A stretch of DNA of 64,000 nucleotides from JAHQVI01 sp050330195 (GTDB lineage Bacteria; Pseudomonadota; Alphaproteobacteria; Rhizobiales; Rhodomicrobiaceae): assembly GCA_050330195.1 (NCBI GenBank), contig JBHJOB010000032.1, positions 21,776 to 85,775 of the forward strand, given 5' to 3'. The translations under genes and the position numbers were made by a program. Below, piece after piece: positions 1 through 8,371 of the stretch (within the stretch, counting starts at the first letter, position 1; every line of letters starts with the position of its first letter). The notes under the pieces were generated by a model that was given only the letters and a program-made list of their open reading frames with translations, had not been told where the DNA came from and did not search any database.

Positions 1-18
1 CGAAGGGCATCGGGTACG

Positions 19-1182
19 GTGGGACGCTTGCTGCAACAACGCGGCGCATTGCTCGACCGGATCATGTCCTGGCGCGATGCTATTCTTGCCAGCCCGCGCT
101 TCCAGCGTCTCGCCGCCGCTTTTCCGCTTACGCGGCCTGTCGCAAGACGGCAGACGGAAAGACTGTTCGATATATGCGCCGGCTTCGTCTACTCGCAGGT
201 GCTTGCGGCCTGCGTACAGCTCGATCTTTTCCGGATGCTCCGCGCGGAGCCGATGACGGCGGAAGCCCTGTCAACCAGGCTTGACATTCCCGTGGATGGG
301 ATGCGCCGTCTGCTCGGGGCGGCCGTGTCGCTTGGCTTGCTCGCAGAGCGCGCGAACGGCCGCTACGGGCTCGGAATGCTCGGCGCGGCGCTGACCGGCA
401 ATCCCGGCATTGCCGCCATGATCGGGCATCATTCCATGTTGTACGGCGATCTGCGCGATCCGGTGGCGTTATTGCGCCGAGACGAGGGGGGAACCGAACT
501 CTCGCGCTACTGGGCGTACGCCGCCGACCTTCCGGGGGAGCGCAGTATTACGGACGAAAGCGTGGCCGGCTATACGGCGCTGATGGCGGCGTCGCAGGCG
601 CTTATAGCAAATGATATTCTTGCCGCGCATGATTTTCGCCAGCACCTGCAAGTGCTTGATGTCGGCGGTGGCGACGGGACATTCCTCATCGCGGCGGGCA
701 CTCATGCGCCACATCTCAGGCTCACGCTGTTCGATTTGCCACCCGTCGCCAGGCTTGCGGCGCAGCATCTCGAAGCGCGGGGGCTTGGCGGCAGGGCCAA
801 GATCGTTGGCGGAAATTTTCTTGCCGATCTGTTGCCCAAAGGCGCCGATCTGATCGTGCTCAACCGCATATTGCTCGACCACGACGACCATGTGGTCCGG
901 GCGCTCCTCGCCTCGGCGCGCAAGGCAATCAAACCCCATGGAACCTTGCTGATCGCAGAGCCTGTTTCCGGGTTGACAGGGTCTCCTCAGGTCACTGACG
1001 CCTATTTCAACCTCTACCTTTTCGCCATGGGGCGGGGGCGTTCCCGTTCGCTTCAGGAACTGCGCACGCTTTTGCAAGACGCGGGTTTTCATCGCGTAAA
1101 GGCGAAGGGCACGCGGCGTCCCCTGCTCACGAACGTGGTGATTGCACGGCCAAAACAGACCACATGTGACAAATTGTATTGA
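19..1182 (+). CDS. crtF: Hydroxyneurosporene O-methyltransferase CrtF
   Basis: SAM-dependent O-methyltransferase of carotenoid synthesis; the family methylates the tertiary hydroxyl of demethylspheroidene or demethylspirilloxanthin-type carotenoids. An N-terminal winged-helix dimerisation region (about residues 45-110) precedes a Rossmann fold with the glycine-rich SAM motif VLDVGGGDGTF near residue 213, then an acidic LLDHDD segment. The start used is GTG at 19; the gene could begin upstream of the window, so the N-terminus is uncertain. It lies immediately before bchC, the usual order in purple-bacterial photosynthesis clusters. The assignment to CrtF rather than another small-molecule methyltransferase rests on similarity plus this context. 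Confidence 0.88.
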   Translation: MGRLLQQRGALLDRIMSWRDAILASPRFQRLAAAFPLTRPVARRQTERLFDICAGFVYSQVLAACVQLDLFRMLRAEPMTAEALSTRLDIPVDGMRRLLGAAVSLGLLAERANGRYGLGMLGAALTGNPGIAAMIGHHSMLYGDLRDPVALLRRDEGGTELSRYWAYAADLPGERSITDESVAGYTALMAASQALIANDILAAHDFRQHLQVLDVGGGDGTFLIAAGTHAPHLRLTLFDLPPVARLAAQHLEARGLGGRAKIVGGNFLADLLPKGADLIVLNRILLDHDDHVVRALLASARKAIKPHGTLLIAEPVSGLTGSPQVTDAYFNLYLFAMGRGRSRSLQELRTLLQDAGFHRVKAKGTRRPLLTNVVIARPKQTTCDKLY

Positions 1183-1206
1183 CAGTTTTTTGTGTCAAGC
1201 TAACCT
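1179..1206 (+). promoter_or_regulatory. Sigma70-like promoter for the bchC-puf operon
   Basis: TTGACA (1179-1184) and TAACCT (1201-1206) are separated by 16 bases, 55 bases before the bchC start. The -10 element lies inside a PpsR-type palindrome, an arrangement that allows direct repression. This was read by eye; no transcript start is known. Confidence 0.5.
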
Positions 1207-1210
1207 GACA
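1193..1210. promoter_or_regulatory. PpsR/CrtJ-type operator
   Basis: The sequence fits the TGT-N12-ACA consensus exactly: TGT at 1193-1195 and ACA at 1208-1210, extended to an inverted repeat GTGTCA/TGACAC (1192-1211). PpsR/CrtJ is the aerobic repressor of bch and crt genes in purple bacteria. The site covers the proposed -10 of the bchC promoter. A second TGT/ACA pair nearby (1165-1184) has 14-base spacing and is not counted. Confidence 0.65.
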
Positions 1211-1260
1211 CATAGAGTAACAGCGGCGTGACACAGGAATGTTGCCGCCAAGGGGGATGG

Positions 1261-2193
1261 ATGCGGTCTTTAGCCATCATATTCGAGGAGCCCAAGCGCC
1301 TCAGTCTGGGCGAGCTGGATCTGTGTGCGCCCGAGCCGTCGGATGTTGTCGTCGAAATGGAATGGAGCGGCATCAGCACGGGGACGGAACGTCTGCTGTG
1401 GTCGGGACGGATGCCGCATTTCCCCGGCATGGGTTATCCGCTGGTGCCCGGCTATGAATCGGTCGGCCGCATTGTCGAGGCGGGGCGCGAATCGAACCGC
1501 AAGGCCGGTGAGCGGGTTTTTGTGCCCGGCGCGAACTGCTATGGCGATGTGCGCGGGCTGTTTGGCGGATCGTCATCGCGTGTCGTGGTGGATGCCGGGC
1601 GTGTCTTGTCCGTTGAAGATGAACTGGGCGAAGAGGCGACCCTGCTGGCGCTGGCGGCAACCGCGCGCCATGCCATCGCCCGAAGCGGAACCCCCGACCT
1701 TATCGTCGGTCACGGCGTCCTCGGCAGGCTGATCGCACGGCTTGCCGTTGCGGCGGGCGGCGAGCCAGTTGTCTGGGAAACGAACCCGGACCGGGCGCAT
1801 GGCGCTTGTGGATATTGCGTCATTGCGCCGGACGCGGACGAGCGTCGGAACTACCAGACCATTTGCGATGTCAGCGGCGACGCCTCGCTCCTCGACACGC
1901 TGATAGGGCGGCTGGCGCGGGGCGGCGAAATCATCCTTGCCGGCTTTTACGAGAAGCCGCTGGGCTTCACCTTTCCGCCAGCCTTCATGCGGGAAGCGCG
2001 CATTTCCGTCGCCGCCCAATGGCAGCCAACCGATCTCGCTACGGTGAAATACATGATCGAGACGGGCCGGCTTTCCGTCAGCGGCCTCATCACCCATCGC
2101 AGCACAGTGGATAAAGCGGAGGATGCTTATCGAACGGCGTTCGACGATCCCGCCTGCCTGAAAATGATACTGGATTGGAGATCCCCCTCATGA
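1261..2193 (+). CDS. bchC: Bacteriochlorophyllide a dehydrogenase BchC
   Basis: NAD-dependent alcohol dehydrogenase of the zinc-type MDR family. It oxidises the C3 hydroxyethyl group of the bacteriochlorin ring to the acetyl group of bacteriochlorophyll a. The protein starts MRSLAIIFEEPKRL, with the MDR core motifs GYESVGRIVEAG and a truncated nucleotide-binding fold around VGHGVLGRLIARL. The length of 310 residues is normal for BchC. ATG at 1261 is chosen because a purine-rich ribosome site (aaggggg) lies just upstream; an in-frame GTG at 1228 would add 11 residues. The stop overlaps the bchX start (ATGA), suggesting translational coupling. Confidence 0.93.
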   Translation: MRSLAIIFEEPKRLSLGELDLCAPEPSDVVVEMEWSGISTGTERLLWSGRMPHFPGMGYPLVPGYESVGRIVEAGRESNRKAGERVFVPGANCYGDVRGLFGGSSSRVVVDAGRVLSVEDELGEEATLLALAATARHAIARSGTPDLIVGHGVLGRLIARLAVAAGGEPVVWETNPDRAHGACGYCVIAPDADERRNYQTICDVSGDASLLDTLIGRLARGGEIILAGFYEKPLGFTFPPAFMREARISVAAQWQPTDLATVKYMIETGRLSVSGLITHRSTVDKAEDAYRTAFDDPACLKMILDWRSPS

Positions 2194-3194
2194 CGACGAT
2201 TTTCGATGTAAATTCGCGCCGCGAGGAAACGGTCGATTACGGCTCGTATATTTCGGACGACAATGACGAGGCCAATGCAAAGCCCGCCAAGGAAACGCAG
2301 ATCATCGCGATCTACGGCAAGGGCGGCATCGGCAAGAGTTTCACGCTGGCCAACCTGTCCTACATGATGGCCCAGCAGGGCAAGCGAGTCCTGCTCATCG
2401 GGTGCGATCCGAAGAGCGACACGACCTCCCTCCTTTTCGGCGGACGCGCTTGCCCGACAATCATCGAGACCTCTTCCAGGAAAAAGCTTGAGGGCGCGCA
2501 GGTCGCGATCGGCGATGTCTGCTTCAAACGCGACGGCGTGTTTGCAATGGAACTGGGTGGTCCGGAAGTCGGGCGCGGGTGCGGCGGACGCGGCATCATT
2601 CACGGCTTCGAGTTGCTCGAAAAGCTCGGCTTCCACGATTGGGGCTTCGATTACGTTCTGCTCGACTTTCTCGGCGACGTGGTCTGCGGCGGCTTCGGCC
2701 TGCCGATCGCCCGCGACATGTGCCAGAAGGTGATCGTGGTCGGCTCGAACGATCTGCAATCGCTTTACGTGGCCAACAATGTGTGCTCGGCGGTCGACTA
2801 TTTCCGCAAGCTTGGCGGCAATGTCGGCGTTGCGGGCATGGTCATCAACAAGGATGACGGAACGGGCGAGGCGCAGGCGTTCTCGGATGCAGTCGGCATT
2901 CCGGTTCTCTCGGCCATTCCTCAGCATGAGGATATTCGCCGCAAGAGCGCGAATTACGAAATCATCGGCAGGCCGGGCACGGAATGGGCGCCGCTCTTCG
3001 AGACGCTCGCGACCAATGTCGCCGAAGCGCCGCCGGTCCGTCCGACACCGCTTTCACACGACGATCTGCTTGGCCTGTTCAAGGGCGAGGCCGTAGGGCG
3101 CGGCGTCAAGCTGGAGCCCGCAAGTTTCGAGGACATGTGCGGCGGCACGTTTATCGAAAAACCGTCCCTCGAAGTGATCTACGACACCGTTTAG
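2190..3194 (+). CDS. bchX: Chlorophyllide a reductase iron protein BchX
   Basis: NifH-like ATP-dependent electron donor of chlorophyllide a oxidoreductase (BchXYZ), which reduces ring B of chlorophyllide a to a bacteriochlorin. It has the P-loop YGKGGIGKS near residue 37, the metal-cluster region with GRGCGGRG, and the DFLGDVVCGGF switch segment carrying the second cluster Cys. The 334-residue length is typical. The ATG at 2190 overlaps the bchC stop and fits the conserved N-terminus; an earlier in-frame ATG at 2175 is less likely. It is followed by bchY after 22 bases. Confidence 0.96.
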   Translation: MTTIFDVNSRREETVDYGSYISDDNDEANAKPAKETQIIAIYGKGGIGKSFTLANLSYMMAQQGKRVLLIGCDPKSDTTSLLFGGRACPTIIETSSRKKLEGAQVAIGDVCFKRDGVFAMELGGPEVGRGCGGRGIIHGFELLEKLGFHDWGFDYVLLDFLGDVVCGGFGLPIARDMCQKVIVVGSNDLQSLYVANNVCSAVDYFRKLGGNVGVAGMVINKDDGTGEAQAFSDAVGIPVLSAIPQHEDIRRKSANYEIIGRPGTEWAPLFETLATNVAEAPPVRPTPLSHDDLLGLFKGEAVGRGVKLEPASFEDMCGGTFIEKPSLEVIYDTV

Positions 3195-3216
3195 GCCGCA
3201 AGGAACCGCATCGCTC

Positions 3217-4839
3217 ATGACATCTCCATCCGACCATATGCCAGACGCGCCAGAAGCGGGCGAAGTCGTCTATGACGACACGGCCGCTGTCGAGATCGCG
3301 GGCGGACAGCCGGGAGAGGGCGAGGCGATCGGATGTGCTCCCGCTGCGTCGCAAGGCGATGACGCCGGTTGCCATGCGGGTCGCGAGACAATGCTCGAAG
3401 CGGCGGAAAAGGCCGGCAACAGCGAGACACTGAAGCGCTACGCCGCCGATTATCCGATGGGCCCGCACGATCAGCCGCAAAGCATGTGCCCGGCCTTCGG
3501 TTCGCTTCGCGTGGGCTTGAGGATGCGGCGCACGGCGAGCGTGCTCTGCGGTTCGGCCTGCTGCGTATACGGATTGACATTCACGTCGCATTTTTATGGC
3601 GCGAAACGCACGGTCGGCTATGTGCCGTTCAACTCCGAAACGCTCGTCACCGGCAAGCTCTTCGAGGATCTGCGCGAGGCCGTGTTCGAACTGGCCGATC
3701 CGGAGGCGTATGACGCAGTCGTCGTGACGAATCTCTGTGTGCCGACAGCTTCCGGCGTTCCCTTGCGACTATTGCCGAAGGAAATCAACGGCGTCCGCAT
3801 CGTCGGCATCGACGTGCCGGGCTTCGGTGTGCCGACCCATGCAGAGGCGAAGGATGTGCTGGCCGGGGCGATGCTTGCATATGCCCGGAACGAGGCTGAG
3901 CATGGTCCGGTCGCCGCACCTCGGGACGGCGTGAGCGAGAGACCGACCGTGACGCTGGTCGGCGAGATGTTCCCCGCCGATCCTGTTGGTATCGGACGGA
4001 TGCTGGAGCCTATGGGGCTCGCCGCCGGGCCTGTCGTGCCGACGCGCGAATGGCGTGAGCTTTATTCAGCGCTCGATTGCGCGGTCGTTGCGGCGATTCA
4101 TCCATTTTACACTGCCAGCTTCCGCGAATTTGAAGCGGCCGGGCGCCCGATTGTCGGCTCCGCCCCGGTTGGCGTGGACGGGACTGCCGCCTGGCTCGAC
4201 GCCATCGGCGAAGCCGCCGGTGTCGATGCGGCCAAGCGCGACGCGGCCAAGAATCAGATCATCCCGGCCATTCGCGGCGCACTCTCCGGCTCGCCGATCA
4301 AAGGCCGAGTCACGGTCTCTGGCTATGAGGGCTCGGAGTTGCTCGTCGCGCGGCTGCTGGTCGAAAGCGGCGCTGACGTGTCCTACGTAGGCACGGCATG
4401 CCCGCGCACACCTTATTCCGATCCGGACCGCGAATGGCTGGAGGCAAAGGGCGTACACGTCCAGTATCGCGCCTCGCTTGAGCAGGATCTCGCAGCTTTC
4501 CACGAATTCAAGCCGGACCTTGCGATCGGTACGACACCCGTCGTGCAGAAAGCGAAAGAGGCGGCTATCCCCGCGCTCTATTTCACCAATCTGATTTCGG
4601 CGCGCCCCTTGATGGGACCGGCAGGCGCAGGCTCGCTTGCTCAGGTCGTGAATGCCGCAATCAGCAATGGCGCGCGCTTCAAGGAGATGGATGAATTCTT
4701 CGGCGCGACAGGACGCGGCGACAATGCCGGCGTCTGGGAAACGACGCCGCAGCCGAATCCGAAGTTCCGCGAGAAATACCGCCGGAAGATGGAAGCCGCC
4801 GCCAAGGCGCGCAATATCGAGGAGGCCACCGGATGCTGA
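3217..4839 (+). CDS. bchY: Chlorophyllide a reductase subunit Y BchY
   Basis: NifD-like catalytic subunit of the BchXYZ oxidoreductase, forming the BchYZ heterotetramer that holds an Fe-S cluster and the chlorophyllide. Conserved cysteines appear in SMCPAFGSLR and in CGSACCVYGLTF near residues 90-120. The first ~75 residues are acidic and poorly conserved, making the 540-residue protein somewhat long for the family. Its stop overlaps an ATG (4833) that begins a remnant copy of the bchZ start; the real bchZ now begins about 290 bases later. Confidence 0.95.
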   Translation: MTSPSDHMPDAPEAGEVVYDDTAAVEIAGGQPGEGEAIGCAPAASQGDDAGCHAGRETMLEAAEKAGNSETLKRYAADYPMGPHDQPQSMCPAFGSLRVGLRMRRTASVLCGSACCVYGLTFTSHFYGAKRTVGYVPFNSETLVTGKLFEDLREAVFELADPEAYDAVVVTNLCVPTASGVPLRLLPKEINGVRIVGIDVPGFGVPTHAEAKDVLAGAMLAYARNEAEHGPVAAPRDGVSERPTVTLVGEMFPADPVGIGRMLEPMGLAAGPVVPTREWRELYSALDCAVVAAIHPFYTASFREFEAAGRPIVGSAPVGVDGTAAWLDAIGEAAGVDAAKRDAAKNQIIPAIRGALSGSPIKGRVTVSGYEGSELLVARLLVESGADVSYVGTACPRTPYSDPDREWLEAKGVHVQYRASLEQDLAAFHEFKPDLAIGTTPVVQKAKEAAIPALYFTNLISARPLMGPAGAGSLAQVVNAAISNGARFKEMDEFFGATGRGDNAGVWETTPQPNPKFREKYRRKMEAAAKARNIEEATGC

Positions 4840-4858
4840 TCCTCGACCATTATCGCGC
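4833..4858 (+). pseudogene. Remnant duplicate of the bchZ 5' end
   Basis: ATGCTGATCCTCGACCAT (4833-4850) is identical to the start of bchZ at 5129-5146, and the next 8 bases match except one. It overlaps the bchY stop exactly where a coupled bchZ start would be expected and has its own GAGGAGG upstream. After about 8 codons it runs into repeat sequence, so the encoded peptide is not BchZ. It reads as the original start of bchZ displaced by an insertion that duplicated this segment. Confidence 0.75.
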
Positions 4859-4877
4859 CGCTCGTCGTCCGGCCGCA

Positions 4878-5009
4878 CCCCCTCTCCCATGGGGAGAGGG
4901 TTGGGGTGAGGGGCGTAGTTCTATCGAGAGAGCCCTGCCCGCGCCAAACTCACCGGCCTGTACGCCCTCACCCGGCGCTTCGCGCCACCCTCTCCCCACG
5001 GGAGAGGGA
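4878..5009. repeat. REP-pair (BIME-like) element between bchY and bchZ
   Basis: Two GC-rich palindromic arms flank a ~50-base spacer. Arm 1 (about 4878-4914) holds CCCTCTCCC/GGGAGAGGG plus GGTGAGGGG. Arm 2 (about 4965-5009) begins CCCTCACCC and ends CCCTCTCCCCACGGGAGAGGG. The same pair occurs in reverse orientation at 39366-39475. The block lies between duplicated bchZ starts and could fold into strong hairpins in the bch-puf mRNA. Confidence 0.85.
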
Positions 5010-5128
5010 AGATCCGACAGCTTCTTGCCCGATTTGAGAGCGCATGACCGGAGAGCAGCGTCTCAGCTTTTCTGGGCGATAGGCCGTGCGACGTTTGCAA
5101 CGCCTTATTTTTCCGGCGGGAGGCGCGC

Positions 5129-6580
5129 ATGCTGATCCTCGACCATGATCGCGCGGGTGGCTATTGGGGGTCGGTCTACGTCTTCACCGCCATCAAGGGC
5201 CTTCAGGTCATCATCGACGGCCCGGTCGGCTGCGAGAACCTGCCCGTCACATCCGTCCTTCATTATACGGACGCTCTGCCGCCGCATGAACTGCCGATCG
5301 TCGTGACGGGCCTGTCCGAGGACGAACTCGGCCAGCACGGAACGGAAGGCGCATTGCGCCGCGCGCACAAAACCATCGACCCGCATCTGCCGAGCGTCGT
5401 CGTCACCGGCTCGATCGCGGAGATGATCGGCGGCGGCGTCACGCCCGAAGGCACCGGCATCCAGCGCTTTCTGCCGCGCACCATCGACGAAGACCAATGG
5501 CAAAGCGCCGACCGCGCCATGAACTGGCTGTGGACGCAATGTGGCGCGAAAAAGATCCCCGAGAGGAAGCCGCGCAAGGAAGGCGAACGCCCGCGCGTCA
5601 ACATCATCGGCCCGGCTTGCGGCACGTTCAACATGCCGTCCGATCTTGCCGAGATCCGCCGCCTTGTCGAGGGCATCGGCGCTGACGTCAACATGGTCTT
5701 CCCGCTCGGCAGTCATCTGGCCGACGTGCCGCGCCTCATCGACGCCGACGTCAATATCTGCATGTACCGCGAATTCGGGCGCCTGCTCTGCGAAACGCTG
5801 GAGCGTCCGTATCTACAAGCCCCCATCGGCCTGCATTCGACGACGAAATTCCTTCGCAAGCTCGGCGAACTGCTCGACATCGACCCCGAGCCGTTCATCG
5901 AACGAGAAAAGCACACCACCATCAAGCCGCTCTGGGATCTGTGGCGGTCGGTCACGCAGGACTTCTTCGCAACCGCCAGCTTCGGCATCGTCGCCAATGA
6001 GACCTACGTTCGCGGTGTGCGCAATTTCCTTGAAAACGAGATGGGCTTGCCTTGCACCTTCGCCATCGCGCGGATCGCGGGCGGCAAGACTGACAATGCC
6101 GATGTGCGCACCCAGGTCCATGAGAAAAAGCCGCTGATCCTGTTCGGCAGCTACAACGAACGCATGTACGCCGCCGAAGCGGGCGGGCGCTCGATGTATA
6201 TCCCGGCGTCCTTCCCCGGCGCGATCATCCGTCGACATACGGGTACGCCCTTCATGGGCTATTCGGGCGCGACCTACATGGTGCAGGAAGTGTGCAACGC
6301 GCTGTTCGATGCGCTGTTCAACATCCTGCCGCTTGCGACCGACATGGATAAGGTCGAGGCGACGCCGGCCAAACGCGAGAGACAGCTTCCGTGGACGGCC
6401 GAAGCCATCGCAACGCTCGACCGTCTGGTCGAGGCGGAGCCGGTTCTCGTTCGGATCTCGGCGGCAAAACGCCTGCGCGACGCGGCGGAAAGTGCCGCGC
6501 GTCTGGCAGGCGATGAGGAAGTGACAAATGGCCATATCCGGAAGGTGAGCGGCTCGCTCGCCGGAACCGTGGCTGCATAA
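5129..6580 (+). CDS. bchZ: Chlorophyllide a reductase subunit Z BchZ
   Basis: NifK-like subunit that completes the BchXYZ chlorophyllide a reductase. The N-terminus MLILDHDRAGGYWG, followed by the GPVGCENLPVTS cluster-ligand segment, is characteristic, and 483 residues is the usual length. A C-terminal region resembling the PCP_red helical domain of dark-operative reductases ends the protein. The start at 5129 is preceded by GGCGGGAGG. Unlike the usual tight bchY-bchZ junction, 289 bases separate the bchY stop from this start because of the inserted repeat element. pufQ follows 66 bases downstream. Confidence 0.96.
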   Translation: MLILDHDRAGGYWGSVYVFTAIKGLQVIIDGPVGCENLPVTSVLHYTDALPPHELPIVVTGLSEDELGQHGTEGALRRAHKTIDPHLPSVVVTGSIAEMIGGGVTPEGTGIQRFLPRTIDEDQWQSADRAMNWLWTQCGAKKIPERKPRKEGERPRVNIIGPACGTFNMPSDLAEIRRLVEGIGADVNMVFPLGSHLADVPRLIDADVNICMYREFGRLLCETLERPYLQAPIGLHSTTKFLRKLGELLDIDPEPFIEREKHTTIKPLWDLWRSVTQDFFATASFGIVANETYVRGVRNFLENEMGLPCTFAIARIAGGKTDNADVRTQVHEKKPLILFGSYNERMYAAEAGGRSMYIPASFPGAIIRRHTGTPFMGYSGATYMVQEVCNALFDALFNILPLATDMDKVEATPAKRERQLPWTAEAIATLDRLVEAEPVLVRISAAKRLRDAAESAARLAGDEEVTNGHIRKVSGSLAGTVAA

Positions 6581-6646
6581 GGTCATAAAGCCTTCATTTT
6601 CATTCCGCTTGCGGAACGGTTGTTGGCAGTAGAGGAGGAACAGACG

Positions 6647-6874
6647 ATGTCTGTCATGGACGACCACACGATCAGCCTTCAGCGGACGCGACGGCGGCGC
6701 GACGAGCGCGAATATCGCTGGGTGTTCTGGTGCGCCTATCCTCTCTTTCTCGCAGCCGCGGTGATCGCCCGGATCATCCCCGGACGCAGAAGCGCGGGCA
6801 GACCGAGACAATCGGTGTTCAGGGAAGCCTGGGCCAATGCGAACTCGACCATTCCCTTCGCCTTCATGAATTAG
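6647..6874 (+). CDS. pufQ: Photosynthetic complex assembly protein PufQ
   Basis: Small membrane protein of 75 residues encoded between bchZ and pufB, the standard pufQ position. A basic N-terminal segment (TRRRRDEREYRW) precedes one hydrophobic helix (about residues 26-42) and ends in a polar tail. The family is linked to bacteriochlorophyll delivery or synthesis during assembly of light-harvesting and reaction-centre complexes. ATG at 6647 follows GAGGAGG; an upstream TTG at 6620 is less likely. Identification rests on position and overall pattern more than on sequence conservation, which is weak in this family. Confidence 0.8.
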   Translation: MSVMDDHTISLQRTRRRRDEREYRWVFWCAYPLFLAAAVIARIIPGRRSAGRPRQSVFREAWANANSTIPFAFMN

Positions 6875-6999
6875 GGCGAAGCGATGGCTCGCCTGGTCGC
6901 TCCGGGCGAAGGGTGCGGCGAGGCAAGTCCTCAATGCTCCAACCTGGCCGCGCAGGATCCGCGCGGTAACGGCCTGTTCCATTAATGGAGAATGAGCTG

Positions 7000-7221
7000 A
7001 TGGCAACAGAAAAAAGCCCTTATACGGGGCTCACTGAAAATGAAGCTCAAGAATTTCACGGCGTGTTCGTGACGAGCTTCATCATCTTTATGGTTGTGGC
7101 GATTATCGCCCACGTTCTTGCCTGGATGTGGCGGCCCTGGCTGCCCGGCGAGGAAGGCTATACGTCGCTTCAGGAAGGCGTGAACCTGGCGCTTGCTTCC
7201 GGGCTTCCGTTGATCTCATGA
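7000..7221 (+). CDS. pufB: Light-harvesting 1 beta subunit PufB
   Basis: Antenna polypeptide of the LH1 ring around the reaction centre, 73 residues. A polar N-terminus with TGLTENEAQEFHGVF precedes a single membrane helix. His38 in AIIAHVLAWMWRPW is the expected bacteriochlorophyll ligand and His20 is the second conserved beta-chain histidine. The start at ATG 7000 follows GGAGAATGAG; ATG 6985 would add five residues. The C-terminal tail is longer than in many beta chains. Confidence 0.95.
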   Translation: MATEKSPYTGLTENEAQEFHGVFVTSFIIFMVVAIIAHVLAWMWRPWLPGEEGYTSLQEGVNLALASGLPLIS

Positions 7222-7249
7222 TTTTAAATCTGTATAAGGAATATCTGTA

Positions 7250-7438
7250 ATGTGGAGAATTTGGCTCCTCTTTGATCCGCGCAGGGCGCTGGTGGTTCTG
7301 TTCACCTTCCTGTTCGTTCTTGCGCTTCTGATCCACTTCATCCTGTTGAGCACGGAACGGTTCAACTGGCTCGAGGGTCCCTCGCAACCGGCTGCGCAGA
7401 CGTCCAGCGTCGTGCCGCTGACCGGAAAACTCGGCTAG
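7250..7438 (+). CDS. pufA: Light-harvesting 1 alpha subunit PufA
   Basis: LH1 alpha antenna polypeptide, 62 residues. The N-terminus MWRIWLLFDPRRALV is the classical alpha start, followed by one transmembrane helix with His29 (A-x-x-x-H motif) as bacteriochlorophyll ligand. It is encoded 28 bases after pufB. A stable stem-loop between pufA and pufL probably protects the pufBA portion of the mRNA and helps set the excess of LH1 over reaction-centre subunits, as known in related puf operons. Confidence 0.96.
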   Translation: MWRIWLLFDPRRALVVLFTFLFVLALLIHFILLSTERFNWLEGPSQPAAQTSSVVPLTGKLG

Positions 7439-7454
7439 TTGCATCTCGTGCTCT

Positions 7455-7484
7455 GGCGGGCGGGCCACTGAAGGGCCGCCCGCC
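7455..7484 (+). terminator. Intercistronic pufA-pufL stem-loop
   Basis: GGCGGGCGG (7455-7463) pairs with CCGCCCGCC (7476-7484) around a 12-base loop, with no U-tract after it. It fits the segmental mRNA-stability hairpin of puf operons rather than a full terminator, since pufLMC must be transcribed beyond it. Confidence 0.7.
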
Positions 7485-7529
7485 GTCGCGGCAACGATAC
7501 AAAGACGGATAGCGGGTGAGGATCGTGTC

Positions 7530-8354
7530 ATGGCCATGCTAAGTTTCGAAAAAAAATACCGCGTGCGCGGGGGCACGCTCGTTGGAGGCGATCTGTTCGA
7601 CTTCTGGATCGGCCCGTTCTATGTCGGCTTCTTCGGAATCACGACGATCTTTTTTGCGGCTTTGGGCACGGCGCTGATCGTCTACGGCGCAGCGATAGGT
7701 CCCACCTGGAACATCTGGAAGATCTCCATCGCGCCGCCTGATCTGAGTTACGGCCTGGCGCTTGCGCCGCTCAAGGAAGGCGGCCTCTGGCAGATCATTA
7801 CATTCTGCGCGATTGGTTCGTTCGTGTCCTGGGCGCTGCGCGAGGTGGAAATTTGCCGCAAGCTGGGCATGGGCTATCACGTCCCCTTCGCTTTCGGCTT
7901 CGCGATATTCGCCTATGTTTCGCTTGTTGTCATCCGCCCCGTCATGATGGGCGCATGGGGGCATGGCTTTCCCTACGGCATCATGAGCCATCTGGATTGG
8001 GTATCGAACGTCGGATACCAGTATCTGCACTTCCATTACAATCCGGCGCATATGATCGCCGTGAGCTTTTTCTTCACCACGACGCTCGCACTCGCCCTGC
8101 ATGGCGGGCTGGTGTTGTCGGCGGTCAATCCAGGGCGCGGCGAGCCGGTCAAGACGCCGGAGCATGAGAATACCTTCTTCCGCGACACGATAGGCTATTC
8201 CGTCGGTACGCTGGGTATTCACCGGCTCGGATTGTTCCTTGCCCTGAGCGCTGGTTTCTGGAGTGCCGTCTGCATCATCATCAGCGGACCGTTCTGGACC
8301 AGGGGCTGGCCGGAATGGTGGAACTGGTGGCTGAATTTGCCGATCTGGAGCTAG
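7530..8354 (+). CDS. pufL: Reaction centre L subunit PufL
   Basis: L chain of the type II photosynthetic reaction centre: five membrane helices that bind the special-pair and accessory bacteriochlorophylls, bacteriopheophytin, QA/QB-side residues and the non-haem iron. It begins MAMLSFEKKYRVRGGTLVGGDLFDFW-like and retains the HYNPAHM and LHGGLVLSA histidine segments. The 274-residue length is standard. The downstream pufM starts 17 bases later. Confidence 0.97.
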   Translation: MAMLSFEKKYRVRGGTLVGGDLFDFWIGPFYVGFFGITTIFFAALGTALIVYGAAIGPTWNIWKISIAPPDLSYGLALAPLKEGGLWQIITFCAIGSFVSWALREVEICRKLGMGYHVPFAFGFAIFAYVSLVVIRPVMMGAWGHGFPYGIMSHLDWVSNVGYQYLHFHYNPAHMIAVSFFFTTTLALALHGGLVLSAVNPGRGEPVKTPEHENTFFRDTIGYSVGTLGIHRLGLFLALSAGFWSAVCIIISGPFWTRGWPEWWNWWLNLPIWS

Positions 8355-8371
8355 AGGCAAGGAAGAATATC

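Noticed and set aside
1165..1184. Second PpsR-like box upstream of bchC
   Set aside because: TGT and ACA are separated by 14 bases rather than 12.
4833..5135. 100-codon frame starting MLILDHYRA between bchY and bchZ
   Set aside because: Only the first ~8 codons match BchZ; the rest is translated repeat sequence, so it is treated as a remnant and not a gene.
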